Source of the DNA: Brachionus manjavacas
Lineage: Eukaryota; Rotifera; Eurotatoria; Ploima; Brachionidae
Length of the DNA stretch: 64,000 nucleotides
Assembly: GCA_019054805.1 (NCBI GenBank)
Contig: JAHQIY010000002.1
Span: forward strand, 8,680,001-8,744,000
Reading direction: 5' to 3'
Of the stretch, positions 1 through 9,500 are shown one piece after another. Position 1 is the first letter of the stretch. Each line of letters opens with the position of its first letter. The translations under genes and the position numbers were made by a program. The notes under the pieces were generated by a model, which worked only from the letters and a program-made list of their open reading frames with translations, ran no database searches and had not been told where the DNA came from.

Positions 1-2700
1 AATTTTAAGGAGTAAAAATCTAAAATTATAATATATTTACATATAATGTTAACTATACCATCTTTAATATAATTTTATTAGCTTTCTTTTGATATCAAGA
101 TTGTTCAAAAAACCCATTTAAAAAAAAAAAAATAAAATTGAACAAAAAAAATAGTCTACAAAGTTTAGAACAATTATTTATCCTAAAATATTACCACACC
201 TTGACAATTCCCGGCCAAAGAATAGTATTTAATTTTTTAAAAAAATTTCAATGTTCTAAATTTTCTATACATACTGTATGATATTTTTACTAAACTGTGA
301 TCAAGGAAGATAAATGAATCATTTAACATAGTTTTTTTCATTTTCAATAAATAAAAATCTCTAAATGCAATTAATTGATTTTTTTTTAAAAAATAATTAA
401 AAAAATAGTAGCTTTTAATATTTTAATTTTCAAAAATGAAATTTTTTTTTTATTTTGAGCTCTTTTTCTTTTTATCAGATTGGAGGCGAGATTTTAATAA
501 TTTTTTTAATGAAGGAAAGAAACTAAGAATTTAGATTAACGACTTTAATCTAGGTCTCAAATTAAGTTTTCTAGAAAATTCGAAAAAACATTGTAAGTTC
601 ATAAGGTTTGTTGGCGGAGCTGTAAGCTTAACTGACTCTGCTCCCTGGTCATATTGGACCTTTCATACTAATTATAATTTGTAACTAGTCTTGTTGCTAG
701 AATTAGATTTAAACTAAACTCGTAGTTACTAAGCTGTATTTATAACAAATAATTGATTAGAACTTGGAGACGATTTTGAAAATAGAATGATATTCAAAGG
801 ATATATAAGAGAGAATATTTTAATTTGTAAAGGGCTAATTTATATTTTTAGCTCAAGGTTTGAGTTTAATAAAGTTTCTAAAACTAGTCTATTCTTTGCA
901 ATGCCAAAGTCTTAGTCCAGTCCTTAGTTAACCGCTAACAGGTAATTACTATTTGACTAGTCACTCATTCAAACAGACCATTCATTTGACAAGTTTTGAT
1001 GATAAAATGTTTAAATTTTAAAATATTTTTTTAAAATAATATGGATTACAAAAACAATAAAAACGCTTAAATTTTGGTGCAGCATTTTAATTATTCTTAC
1101 AAGTTATTTTATTATTTTTTGTATTTTTTTTTTGAATTTGATTTTTATGCTTTAAATAAACGGTTTTCATATAAATTTTAGTTTTAATTAATAAGAATTA
1201 AGATCATTTCGAACTAGCAGATGATAATTTGTTTTTATAATTGTTCTGACGGACCAAAAGCATTTATATTCTGACAAACAGTATATGACGCTATTTACTA
1301 GTTGTTTTTTTATTGAGAGTTTTTTAAAAGTTCTAAACTAGTCATTTTGAATTTTGGAACAAAGAACAAAAGAAACTTTTTTAATGTAAGTTTAAAAATT
1401 GTCTTTCAAATGTATTAGAAAATCATTAAAATTAAGTTACAGAGTTATTGCGGAGATGTAGGACAAAGTTTGTATCATCTTTATTTCGAAGATATAAGAA
1501 AAATTTTTAGACTCATAGTAAAAAAGGTATTTCATTTTAAAATTTTTTTTTGTCATTGTTGTTTCAAAATTCACGACTCTCAAATTAAAAAAAAGTCCTT
1601 CAAAAACTGAAGTTCCATAAAAGTTTAAGTCAGGAGTTAAAAAAATAAATTAAGACTTTGGCTTGGACTTGACTTTAGACTTTTGAACAACTCTGATTTT
1701 ATTTAAAATTTTTTAATCTTTTACATCATAATTTTTTTTTAAGGTATATTTTAAGTAATATTCATGTTTTAATAATATTTTTGACAACTAGAAAATTTAA
1801 ATTTATTTGATCATAACATTTGTCTTCCAACAAAAAAGAAAAAAATTATTTTTACATTAACATTTATTCATTATTCTTTAATGATTACGATTCGATGTCA
1901 CATCAGTTTTCACCTATGATGTCAGTTTGAATCGATACGAAAATTTCGCATCAATGTACATCACTTCAGAATTTTGTTAGTTGGAATTGAGTGAATTGAG
2001 AGTAAAGGTGCTTAATTTTAGAATAAAATTTAATAATTGTTCATAAGATGTCACTTCAATTTTTAAAAATTAAATGTTGATGTCGAACACTTAATGTTAA
2101 TTTTTTCTTTTTTTGATATTTAAAAACAAAAAAAAAGAATAAAAGGGAAGTAGGAAGGGAAAAGGGGAAAAACGAAAACAAAAAATAATAAATTGAAAGA
2201 AGATAAAATAAAGAGGGAAAAAAAGCAAAAAAAAACACAATAAATAATAATTATCAAGATTAAAAAATTAACATTTCAAAATAAAGATCCATCATTAAAT
2301 AAATACTTTAGCGTAATTTCTTGTCTTCGTTCATTTAATTTAATTTGTTTTAACTTGAATAACTACATGTTAAAAAAAAGATAAATGCTGTAACACATGT
2401 AACAATCTATTCCAATTTAAATTTTCTGAACTTTCATTTACTTAGCTTGTTTTTTTTTTTTTTTGAGCTTGCTGTAGCTTTTTATTATTTTTATTATTAT
2501 TATTTTTTATAAAGAATTCAGATTTTTTCCAATTCTATTGCGTAATTACTACCTAAGAATTTCTACCTTTATTCCTTAACTCTCAGAAACTTATTAAAAA
2601 AAAAAAATTAACGAATAAGTAAATTTTTTTGTCTATATATTTCAACAAAAAGTTTCTTACCTTTAATATTTTAATATTTATTTTATTTTATTTTTTTTTT
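1..2700. other. Gene-free AT-rich stretch
   Basis: No supported coding region is visible on either strand. The sequence is dominated by A/T homopolymers. Around 1580-1700 there are repeated AAGTC/GACTT words ending in GACTTTTGAACAACTCTG-like sequence, resembling one end of the AAGTC-rich MITE family seen whole at 20004-20264. The frame at 2056-2238 (minus) is a low-complexity Phe/Lys product of A/T runs and is not a gene. Confidence 0.6.
1345..1577. repeat. MITE-like imperfect inverted repeat, copy 1
   Basis: The left end reads GAATTTTGGAACAAAGAACA and the right end contains TTGTTGTTTCAAAATTC, roughly its reverse complement, with inner TTTAAAAAT / ATTTTTAGACTC words. A related arrangement occurs at 10505-10732. 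I infer a short non-autonomous DNA element; no target duplication was resolved. Confidence 0.3.
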
Positions 2701-2760
2701 TTTTTTATTCTGAAGGAGCACTAGCTGGATACAAAGATAACAAAAAATAATTTGAAATCA
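2690..2760 (+). repeat. 3' end remnant of LINE family A
   Basis: A T/A-rich tract is followed by ATTCTGAAGGAGC-ACTA-GCTGG, matching the 3' terminal signature of LINE-A at 5507-5518 (reverse strand) and 38287-38298 (reverse strand). The hairpin half-site GAGC/GCTC is degraded here to GAGC/GCTG. Confidence 0.45.
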
Positions 2761-3075
2761 AGTCGACTTGACTTTAGAAAAATAATTTTCGGAAGTCAAG
2801 TCGGTGACTTGACTTTGAAAAGGCTTTAAAATGACTTTTTTTTTTGACTTTTGCCCAAGTCTGGCTAGGATTTGGGCTATTTACTTTTTTCTAGGTGTCA
2901 TGCTCATTCTTTCATATTTTCACGCGTCTAGTAACGCTTTTGTTCTCGCAGACAAGAGTCAAGAGTTTTTTACAATCATAAGAGACATTTATACATTTAT
3001 ACTAAGAATTCATTATAGATTCAAATCTTGACCTTAACACACAAGTAGTTTTAAATTTTAAAAAAGATCAGAGCA

Positions 3076-3440
3076 GCTTTTTTGGAATTTCGTATCTTCT
3101 GCCTAAAAATAGCCCTACCTCTTCACCTAAATCCAAATCATTTATATACAAATCATTTTGTTTATCTAAATTCACATGGTCTTGAGGCTCTCACTCTTAA
3201 TACGATCACAAAGGATTCAATAAACAAATTACAAAACAACTTAATTAGACAAATGTTAGGTTTAAAAGCCTACTGTCACATATCACGAGTCTTAAAAGTA
3301 CTGAAAGTATTCAACTTTGATTAACTTTATATTTTTTCAAAACTAACTGTTATTGATATATTTAAATATAATTATCTCTCATCACAATTTTTAAAATCAA
3401 TGCTAAGTGACTCCCTCCCTCTAATAAATCTTTCCTCCGA
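3076..3440 (+). pseudogene. LINE reverse-transcriptase C-terminal fragment
   Basis: The translated frame contains LINKLQNN-like sequence followed by LIRQMLGLKAYCHISRVLK, which resembles the region after the palm domain in some animal non-LTR retrotransposons. The open part runs 3082-3324; a shifted frame continues with FSKLTVIDIFKYNYLSS. No RT catalytic motifs are present, so this is a 5'-truncated, frameshifted remnant. Family assignment is from recollection of similar LINE ends. Confidence 0.45.
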
Positions 3441-3456
3441 TTTGGCACTTATTTCC

Positions 3457-4532
3457 AAGTAAAGTTCACGAAATTCAAAACTTTAGTGCTATCTGAATTT
3501 CACATTTTTGACTCAAAATTCGTAATCTACGCCCTCAAAAACCCCAAAAAATAAATTTTTTTGAAGGGGGCAAAAAAAAAATTTTTTACACCAGGGTTCC
3601 AAAAATAGCAAACCCTTTAAAAAGTTGTTGTTCTTTAAGACTCAAAATATCAAAGATAAAACTTAAAAATACTAAAAAAGTATATATATTCTGAAAGAGC
3701 ATAAAATTCTCTACATGCTAATGTAATTTAGAAAAAAATAAAAGGGTGTGGCGGTTTTTGTTAGCTAAAAAAAGGAAAAAAATGTGTTTTTTCTGGTTTT
3801 ACCCTTTTATTTTATTGCTTTATTTTTCTTAAAAAATCTCTTCAAATCATGTGATAATTAACAAATTTGTATATTAATATTCTATTAATATTTTTTTTTC
3901 TAAATTTTACTAAAAACTTATCTAAAGATAAATAAAATTTAGTGAAAAATGCCTTAAAAATCAAAATACAATCAATCTCGTGTTAGTCACCTCGGAGTTT
4001 TCGGCCAAACAAAATTTAATGAAGAGGAAGAAAATGAAGATGATCATATGGAATTAGACGTTGAACCCGATATAAATAATAATTACCATGATTTTTTTAC
4101 TTCATCCGAATCTGAAGAATCCTATAGAAGGTATTTGGTGTTATTTAAAACAGCATATTAGAGAAAGAACAAATCAGACATTTCCAAGAATGATGGAGCT
4201 TTAAGCCGAAGCAAAAGAAAAGTATTTGGGTTCTGAGCTTTCAAAAAAATTAATCGACGATTTTGGCGGTGTTTAGTAGATTACAATAGTGGTGCGACGT
4301 ACGGTCAAGTACTAAAAGCATATTTTTCAGGAAAATCGAAAAAAACAGTAGTTGAGCACCTAAAAATATCGATTTCTTTAGTTTAATCTAAAAATTTTAA
4401 TAAAATAATTCAAATTTGACAAATTCAAAAAAATTTATTTTTTGGGGTTTTTGAGGGCGTAGATTACGAATTTTTAGTCAAAAATGTGAAATTCAGATAG
4501 CACTAAAGTTTTGAATTTCGTGAACTTTACTT
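3457..4532. mobile_element. DNA transposon remnant with ~109-bp terminal inverted repeats
   Basis: Positions 3457-3565 and about 4424-4532 are long inverted repeats beginning AAGTAAAGTTCACGAAATTC and containing TCTACGCCCTCAAAAACCCC. The interior has a decayed plus-strand frame near 3960-4380. It starts with a region reading SVSHLGVFGQTKFNEEEENE, continues very acidic (DDHMELDVEP, SSESEES), and after stops and shifts has YNSGATYGQVLKAYFSGKSKK. This could be the acidic N-terminus of a transposase or accessory protein. The superfamily is not determined; I could not define a target-site duplication. The repeats are highly conserved between the two ends, so the insertion may not be very old although the coding part is broken. 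Confidence 0.6.
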
Positions 4533-4552
4533 TAAAATCGAAACCTCAAATG

Positions 4553-4762
4553 TCATTGCAATTTTGAAATTTTGTAATTTAAATCAAATTTAAGGAATTC
4601 CTTGGTAAATTGTATAAAATAAAAATTGAGATTGTTTTTGACTCGATTTTTGAATATTGTTTCTTTTAAATTTAGATCGTTTATTAAAAGTACATTGACG
4701 AATTTCGAGAAATATGCGAACGAATCCTTGTAGTAATAGTTGAATTTACCTAATGAAGGCAT
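4553..4762 (-). other. Unassigned open frame, possible LINE debris
   Basis: This 69-codon frame has a mixed amino-acid composition (MPSLGKFNYYYKDSF; KFVNVLLINDLNLKETIF) that is less repetitive than the A/T-run frames nearby. It abuts the long-TIR element. I do not recognise it. It might be a decayed LINE C-terminus, but no diagnostic motif supports that. Confidence 0.2.
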
Positions 4763-5475
4763 GATAAAGTGATTGCGATAAATTTTGGTATATCAATATG
4801 TTATGTCTTTGCAATTTAAAATTTAAATATTACAGAACTCTCTTAAGTGAGCTAATTCAAAATAAAAGAAATTCTTGAATTTTGGTCCAAGTTTTCTTGC
4901 TTTCATGCCTTTTTCTATTTTTGAATTAACGTTGCTTTTTTGTTTTAAAATTTTATTTTTAGGTAATATTTTTTTCATTTAAAAAAAAACACAAAAACAC
5001 GAAAATTTTTTTTTATTTTTTTTCTTCTTACTTCTCCTTAAAGGAGGCTAATTCATTTCAAAAATAAAAATAATTTAACAATTTATGGATTTATCTTGTG
5101 CTTAACCTTATAGTAAATTTCTTATCGCATGCTCTAGATCTGAAATATTGAAGCTTGTTTAGTTAATTTTCTAATTTGTAAAAAATTATCCACCACCTCG
5201 TCATGCTTGTCCTTAAAGGTCTTCCAATAATTTAACAAATAACTCTACTTTCTCAGTTTTTATTTTATCATGAAAATCCAGTCAAATTATCTCTAAAAGC
5301 TGCAGTTTCTTTCCCAAGTACTATCAACTTAAAATAAAAATATTTTGCAGTAAATTATTTTGCATATTTCAGATTATAATCTTTGACTTGGAACGACTTC
5401 TCATCACTCCAGTTTGTTTAGAGGTTTAATTTCGACAGTTGAAGCTGAAGATTTGTAGTTATTAAAGATCCATAT

Positions 5476-5530
5476 TATTTATTTTTATTTATTTGTTTTC
5501 TGTACCGAGCTAGAGCTCCTTCAGAATAAG
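5476..5530 (-). repeat. LINE-A 3' terminal hairpin and AAAT-type tail
   Basis: Read on the minus strand, CTGAAGGAGCTCTAGCTCGG contains GAGC-TCTA-GCTC, a 4-bp stem with a 4-nt loop. It is followed by GTACAGAAAACAAATAAATA. The same structure with a different loop occurs at 38287-38298, so the stem is conserved while the loop varies. Confidence 0.6.
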
Positions 5531-6473
5531 TTAAAAATAAAATAAAAAAAATAAAATAAAAATAAAATTAAAGTTAATAAAATTAGGTAAAAAAAAGAAT
5601 CAAAATAGAGTAAATAAGCTAAAAAAAATTAAAGTTGAAAAGACATAAATTGGAAAAGATTGTTTCATGTGGCACATGTTTAAATAGTTCAAGTTTCAGG
5701 AAAAAAAGAAGAAATAGTAAGGTAGCAATTACACAATGGAGTTGGGTATTCAATATATCTTGATTCGAAACCTTCTTTGTATTCCTTCACCAGTCTTTCA
5801 ACCAATGGAATAGATTGACTCAGTCCTGTCCCAACATATTTCTCACTCAACTCAAAAAGACGATTCGAGACTGTTAGTAATTTTAGTTTATTAAAAGCTT
5901 CATGTTGCACGATGTTGGAGGGAGTATCATATTTTAACTTAAGGATAGATCTTACTGCTGTATTTGAATTGCTTCTAGTTTTTTGATATTATTTTCTGAA
6001 AATGAATTCAAGCAAGGAAAAGAATAGTCTAAAATCGATCCGACTAAAGATTTATATAAATTTCCTAGTGTGTTTTGATTTAGACCCCATTTTTTGTTTG
6101 ACAATATCTTAATAATATTTAGCCTTTTGTTGCAGCGTTCTTTAATTTCGTCTACCAGTATATTAAAGTTTAACTTAGAATCAAATTTAATACCAAGAAA
6201 CTTGATTTCTTTTTGGCTCACTATTCTGTTTCCATAGATTTTTAAGTTTAGATTATCACCCTCTTTTTTCTACCTAGAGTACTGAACACGACTTTTCAAC
6301 AGATATCTTCATTTTCCATTTAATAAGCCATTGTTCTAGTTCGTTGGTGTATTTATTTATCTTATTTTCTAGGTTCCCTTTTTTGTTATAAATGAAGAAT
6401 GTAACTAGATCATCTGCGAAAAGCAGAGAGTATTCATTATTTGTTTTGTTTCTTTTTGGGATTTCATTAATAT

Positions 6474-8114
6474 GTTACAGTAAAATTGTCAAATACGTTA
6501 TTTTGTAAAATAACTAATGCCTTAGGAAATATGTAAAATAAATTTCATTGTAATAATTTACTAGTAATTTTATAAAGTTACTAATCAAATAGTAATTTTG
6601 TTAAGCTCTGATTTAACTTTAGTAATTTACTACAATTGCTTTTAGTAATTTTCTAAAAAAAATAAGTAAAAGATTCAAATAAATAAAAAAAAATGAATTT
6701 AAAAAAGGCAAATGGATTTTGTTATTGATCGTTTCGATGGTAACTGATGTTGCCCAAGCTCAACTGTTAGACGTCGATCAAGAGCGAGTACAAAAAGAAA
6801 AATTTTATACAGTTTTTGAAACTGTATCAATCGAAGAGCAGCTACAAAATCCGAATAAAAACAAGAAAAAAACAAGGACAGTAACGAAACTGGAGGAGTA
6901 TGAAGAACTAATTAAGCAAATCGAACATGCCAAAAGCAAAACAACTATTAAAACAAATAGAGAATATTATTTATTGAAAAAATATGATATATTGGTCGTT
7001 GGCGAAACCAAAAAAATTATTGTAAAGCAAAAAAATCCAGATTCACCTATGCGATTTTTAGTACCATATGAAAATATTTTCGATACAATTTATAGAATAC
7101 ACCATCAAGTTGGACATAAGGCTAGAGATGCAATGTTGAACGCATGTGGGAAAAACCATCTGAATATTACAGTTGACATGATTTCAGGTTTTTTCAATTT
7201 TTTTTCTCTTTTTGACTGTGTTAACTTTTTACCTGGAAAAATATCAAAAATTAATTATAATTAATTAAGCATTTATCAATACGTGTGAACAATGTATTTT
7301 AAATCGCAAAAGAAGCAAGACTACAGGAATTGTAGTTAAGCCAATAACGAGTGAAAATTTCAACTCGAGAGCTCAGATGGACTTAATAGACATGCAGACC
7401 CTACCTGACGGGGAATACAAGTGGTTAATGGTTTATCAGGATCATTTTACAAAATTTGTGTTATTACGACCGTTAAAGGTAGTGTGGAGAGGACAAATCA
7501 GGGTAAACAAGCGGAATTGATGAAGTTACGAAGTAAAAAATATATTCCAGAGGTGAATATTGGTGATTTTGTAACTTTACCAATTCCAGAAGTTGACAAG
7601 GGATTAACTGAGGCTCCTAATTTGATTTGTCGAATAGTCGATATAGATTACGACAAATCACTTCATGAACTTGCTTCTGGGGCTGGAGTATTAATTACCT
7701 TGTTTGCCCGGAATTGTTTTGAGTTAATTAAGGATTGTGTTGTTGATTTTCAAGTCAAGTTAGATAAAAGTTTAAGTGTTCGTGAAGCAGTTAGTCAGCT
7801 ATCTATTGGCGGAGGCCAAGGTATGGTAAAATGTAACTGTACAAGTCAATGTTTAACTAAAAGATGCAGTTGTTTATTGTGCAATTCAAGATGTCACGGT
7901 GGAAACTCATCTTGTAAAAACAAATAAAATTATTTTACTAATTTACTAAACATTAAAATATGTTTAAGTAATTTACTAAAACTTTTGAGTTATTTACTAA
8001 AAAAAATAAAAAGTCAGGAAATCATTAATACTTTATTTTATTTTATATATTTGACACTTTTACTGGTCACTCAGTAATTTTACAAAATAACGTATTTTAC
8101 AAAATTACGGTAAC
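6474..8114 (+). mobile_element. Ginger-like (integrase-type) DNA transposon inside LINE-A
   Basis: Terminal inverted repeats of about 42 bp begin GTTACAGTAAAATTGTCAAA on the left, and the reverse complement of the right end reads GTTACCGTAATTTTGTAAAA. Both continue into ATACGTTATTTTGTAAAAT. The element interrupts the RT frame of LINE-A exactly between the GIPQG and FADD blocks. It encodes a decayed KRBA2/SCAND3-type integrase (6719-7927). Placement in the Ginger group rests on this integrase type plus TIRs. Confidence 0.75.
6719..7927 (+). pseudogene. Integrase-like transposase of Ginger/KRBA2 type, internally deleted
   Basis: The first frame (6719-7264) ends with an H2C2 integrase zinc-finger half, IYRIHHQVGHKARDAMLNAC. 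After a break the frame resumes near 7281 with NTCEQCILNRKRSK (the CxxC half) and the start of the DDE core, RAQMDLIDMQTLPDGEYKW, continuing VYQDHFTKFVLLRPLK. It then jumps directly to GSVERTNQGKQAELMKLRSK. The first catalytic Asp and the final Glu (SVERTNQ) are therefore present, but the stretch with the middle Asp is deleted. The C-terminus (to 7927) is a Cys-rich tail, KCNCTSQCLTKRCSC and LCNSRCH, as known from KRBA2/SCAND3-like domesticated relatives. Not active as it stands. Confidence 0.75.
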
Positions 8115-8124
8115 AAATATATAT

Positions 8125-8822
8125 GTAACAGGAAATTTTTATAACACGTTAATTTGTGAATTTACTGGTCTACCAGTAAAAATGTAAAACAAATAGGAAT
8201 AAAATTATGTTTTTTTTTACTAGTAATTTTGTAAATTTACTTTTCAGTTAGTAATTATGTGAAACAATTTTTTTGTTTCAGTAATATACTAAAATTATTA
8301 GAATGATCAATCCAGAGCCATCAAATGAAGATATTCCTATTGATGATATTATCGATAAAGCTAATTCTTTGTTGGTATTAGAAATAATGTACGTGATAAT
8401 CAACAAAAACAAGCAGAAAAAATGATGACAAAAAGTAAGAAATATATTCCAGAAGCTTGCTTGGTGGTCAAGGTATGGTAAAATTCAACTGTACTGGTCA
8501 ATGAATGAAAAATCGACGTGGTTGCATAAAATCCCAGTTGTTATGTAACTCAAGATGTCATGGAGGGAATTCAAGCAAAATTCAAATTTTTGATTTCACT
8601 ATTTCAGTAATTTACTTAAAAAATTCCAGCAAATTACTAAAACTCAAAGAGAAAAGTATTTGTTTTTTTTATTTTGAAAATATACCTTTCGTTTTAATAA
8701 TTTACTCATATAAAAAAAATCAGATGAAAATGTCTAAAATTTATTCAATTTTTTATGTTTTACATTTTTACTGTTAGACCAGTAAATTTGTTAATTTACG
8801 TGTTTTAGAATTTTACGGTAAC
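8125..8822 (+). mobile_element. Second, non-autonomous Ginger-like copy in tandem
   Basis: It lies 10 bp after the first element. The left end GTAACAGGAAATTTTTATAA and the right end (reverse complement GTTACCGTAAAATTCTAAAA) form degenerate TIRs that both run into ...TTTACTGGTC. The interior keeps scraps of the same ORF: the region near 8470-8580 encodes a GMVKFNCTGQ-like piece and LCNSRCHGGNSS, matching the Cys-rich tail of the first element. Most of the integrase is deleted. It shows the family had at least two divergent members here. Confidence 0.65.
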
Positions 8823-9372
8823 ATATATACTAAATAAAAGAGGACTAATTACTTAGCCTTGAGGAATACCTGCAGTTATTTGATAATCTTCGTTCAGATG
8901 ATCATTCACATTTACCTTAAATGTCCTACTATCTAAAAAGGATCTAATCCAGTTAGTCAAGTAATGAGGTGGATTCATTTTAGTCAATTTAAAAAGTAAA
9001 CCTTCATGCCAAACCCTATTAAAGGCTTTAGAAATATCAAAAAAAGGCCACAAACTCTTTTTTTTCTATTAAATGATTCCACAATTTTTTGAATTAAAAA
9101 GAAAAGATTATCTGATGTTCGCCGGTGTTTCCTAAATCCAGATTGCTCCTGGATAAGGAGTGAATTTTGTTCCAAAAAATTGTATAATCTTGAAAATACT
9201 ATGCGTTCCAGGAGCTTTCCTAAACAACTCGTTATACTAATTGGTCTATAATTTAAAGGATCTTGTAAAGAAGAGGCTTTTTTTGAATCATAGCAATGTT
9301 CGATATTTTCCACGCTTTAGGGACTCTACCTTCTCGAAGAAATAAATTAAAAAGTTCTATAATACTGTCTCC

Positions 9373-9500
9373 ATATTTATTTATTTATTTATTTGTCAGA
9401 CTGTTTTTATTATCTTATATATGGAACCAAAAAGTGCGACTTAATTATAACGACAATGTTAATTTTTTTAATTCAATAATAAAACTTCATAAAGCCTCAC
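9373..9500 (-). repeat. (AAAT)n tail of another LINE-like 3' end
   Basis: On the minus strand, sequence ending ...AACAGTCTGACAAATAAATA continues as AAATAAATAT and joins directly to the 5' part of LINE-A. This looks like the 3' tail of a separate, short retroelement copy immediately upstream of LINE-A, or a 5' junction of the truncated LINE. Confidence 0.35.

Larger units (their letters stand above)
5473..9370 (-). mobile_element. LINE family A retrotransposon, split by Ginger-like insertions
   Basis: On the minus strand the RT reads, from about 9370 downward, a VPKAWKISNIAMIQKK block, then NYRPISITSCLGKLLERIVF, EQSGFRKHRRTSDN, DISKAFNRVWHEGLLFKL and AGIPQG up to 8823. The frame resumes beyond the insertion (6473 downward) with YSLLFADDL, the catalytic F/YADD box, then the thumb and C-terminus FLGIKFDSKLNFN and GLSQSIPLVERLVKEY. 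Frameshifts (for example near 9030 and 9250) and stops show it is dead. The 3' end carries ATTCTGAAGGAGC-TCTA-GCTCGGTA followed by an A/T tail of the (AAAT)n type at 5476-5495. The CR1/Jockey-like clade is inferred from motif style. Confidence 0.8.

Noticed and set aside
2056-2238. Minus-strand open frame of Phe/Ser/Lys
   Set aside because: Product of long A/G and A/T runs; no start context, domain or splice logic.
2831-3031. Plus-strand frame with hydrophobic stretches
   Set aside because: Overlaps AAGTC-type repeat sequence; composition follows the repeat, no recognised motif.
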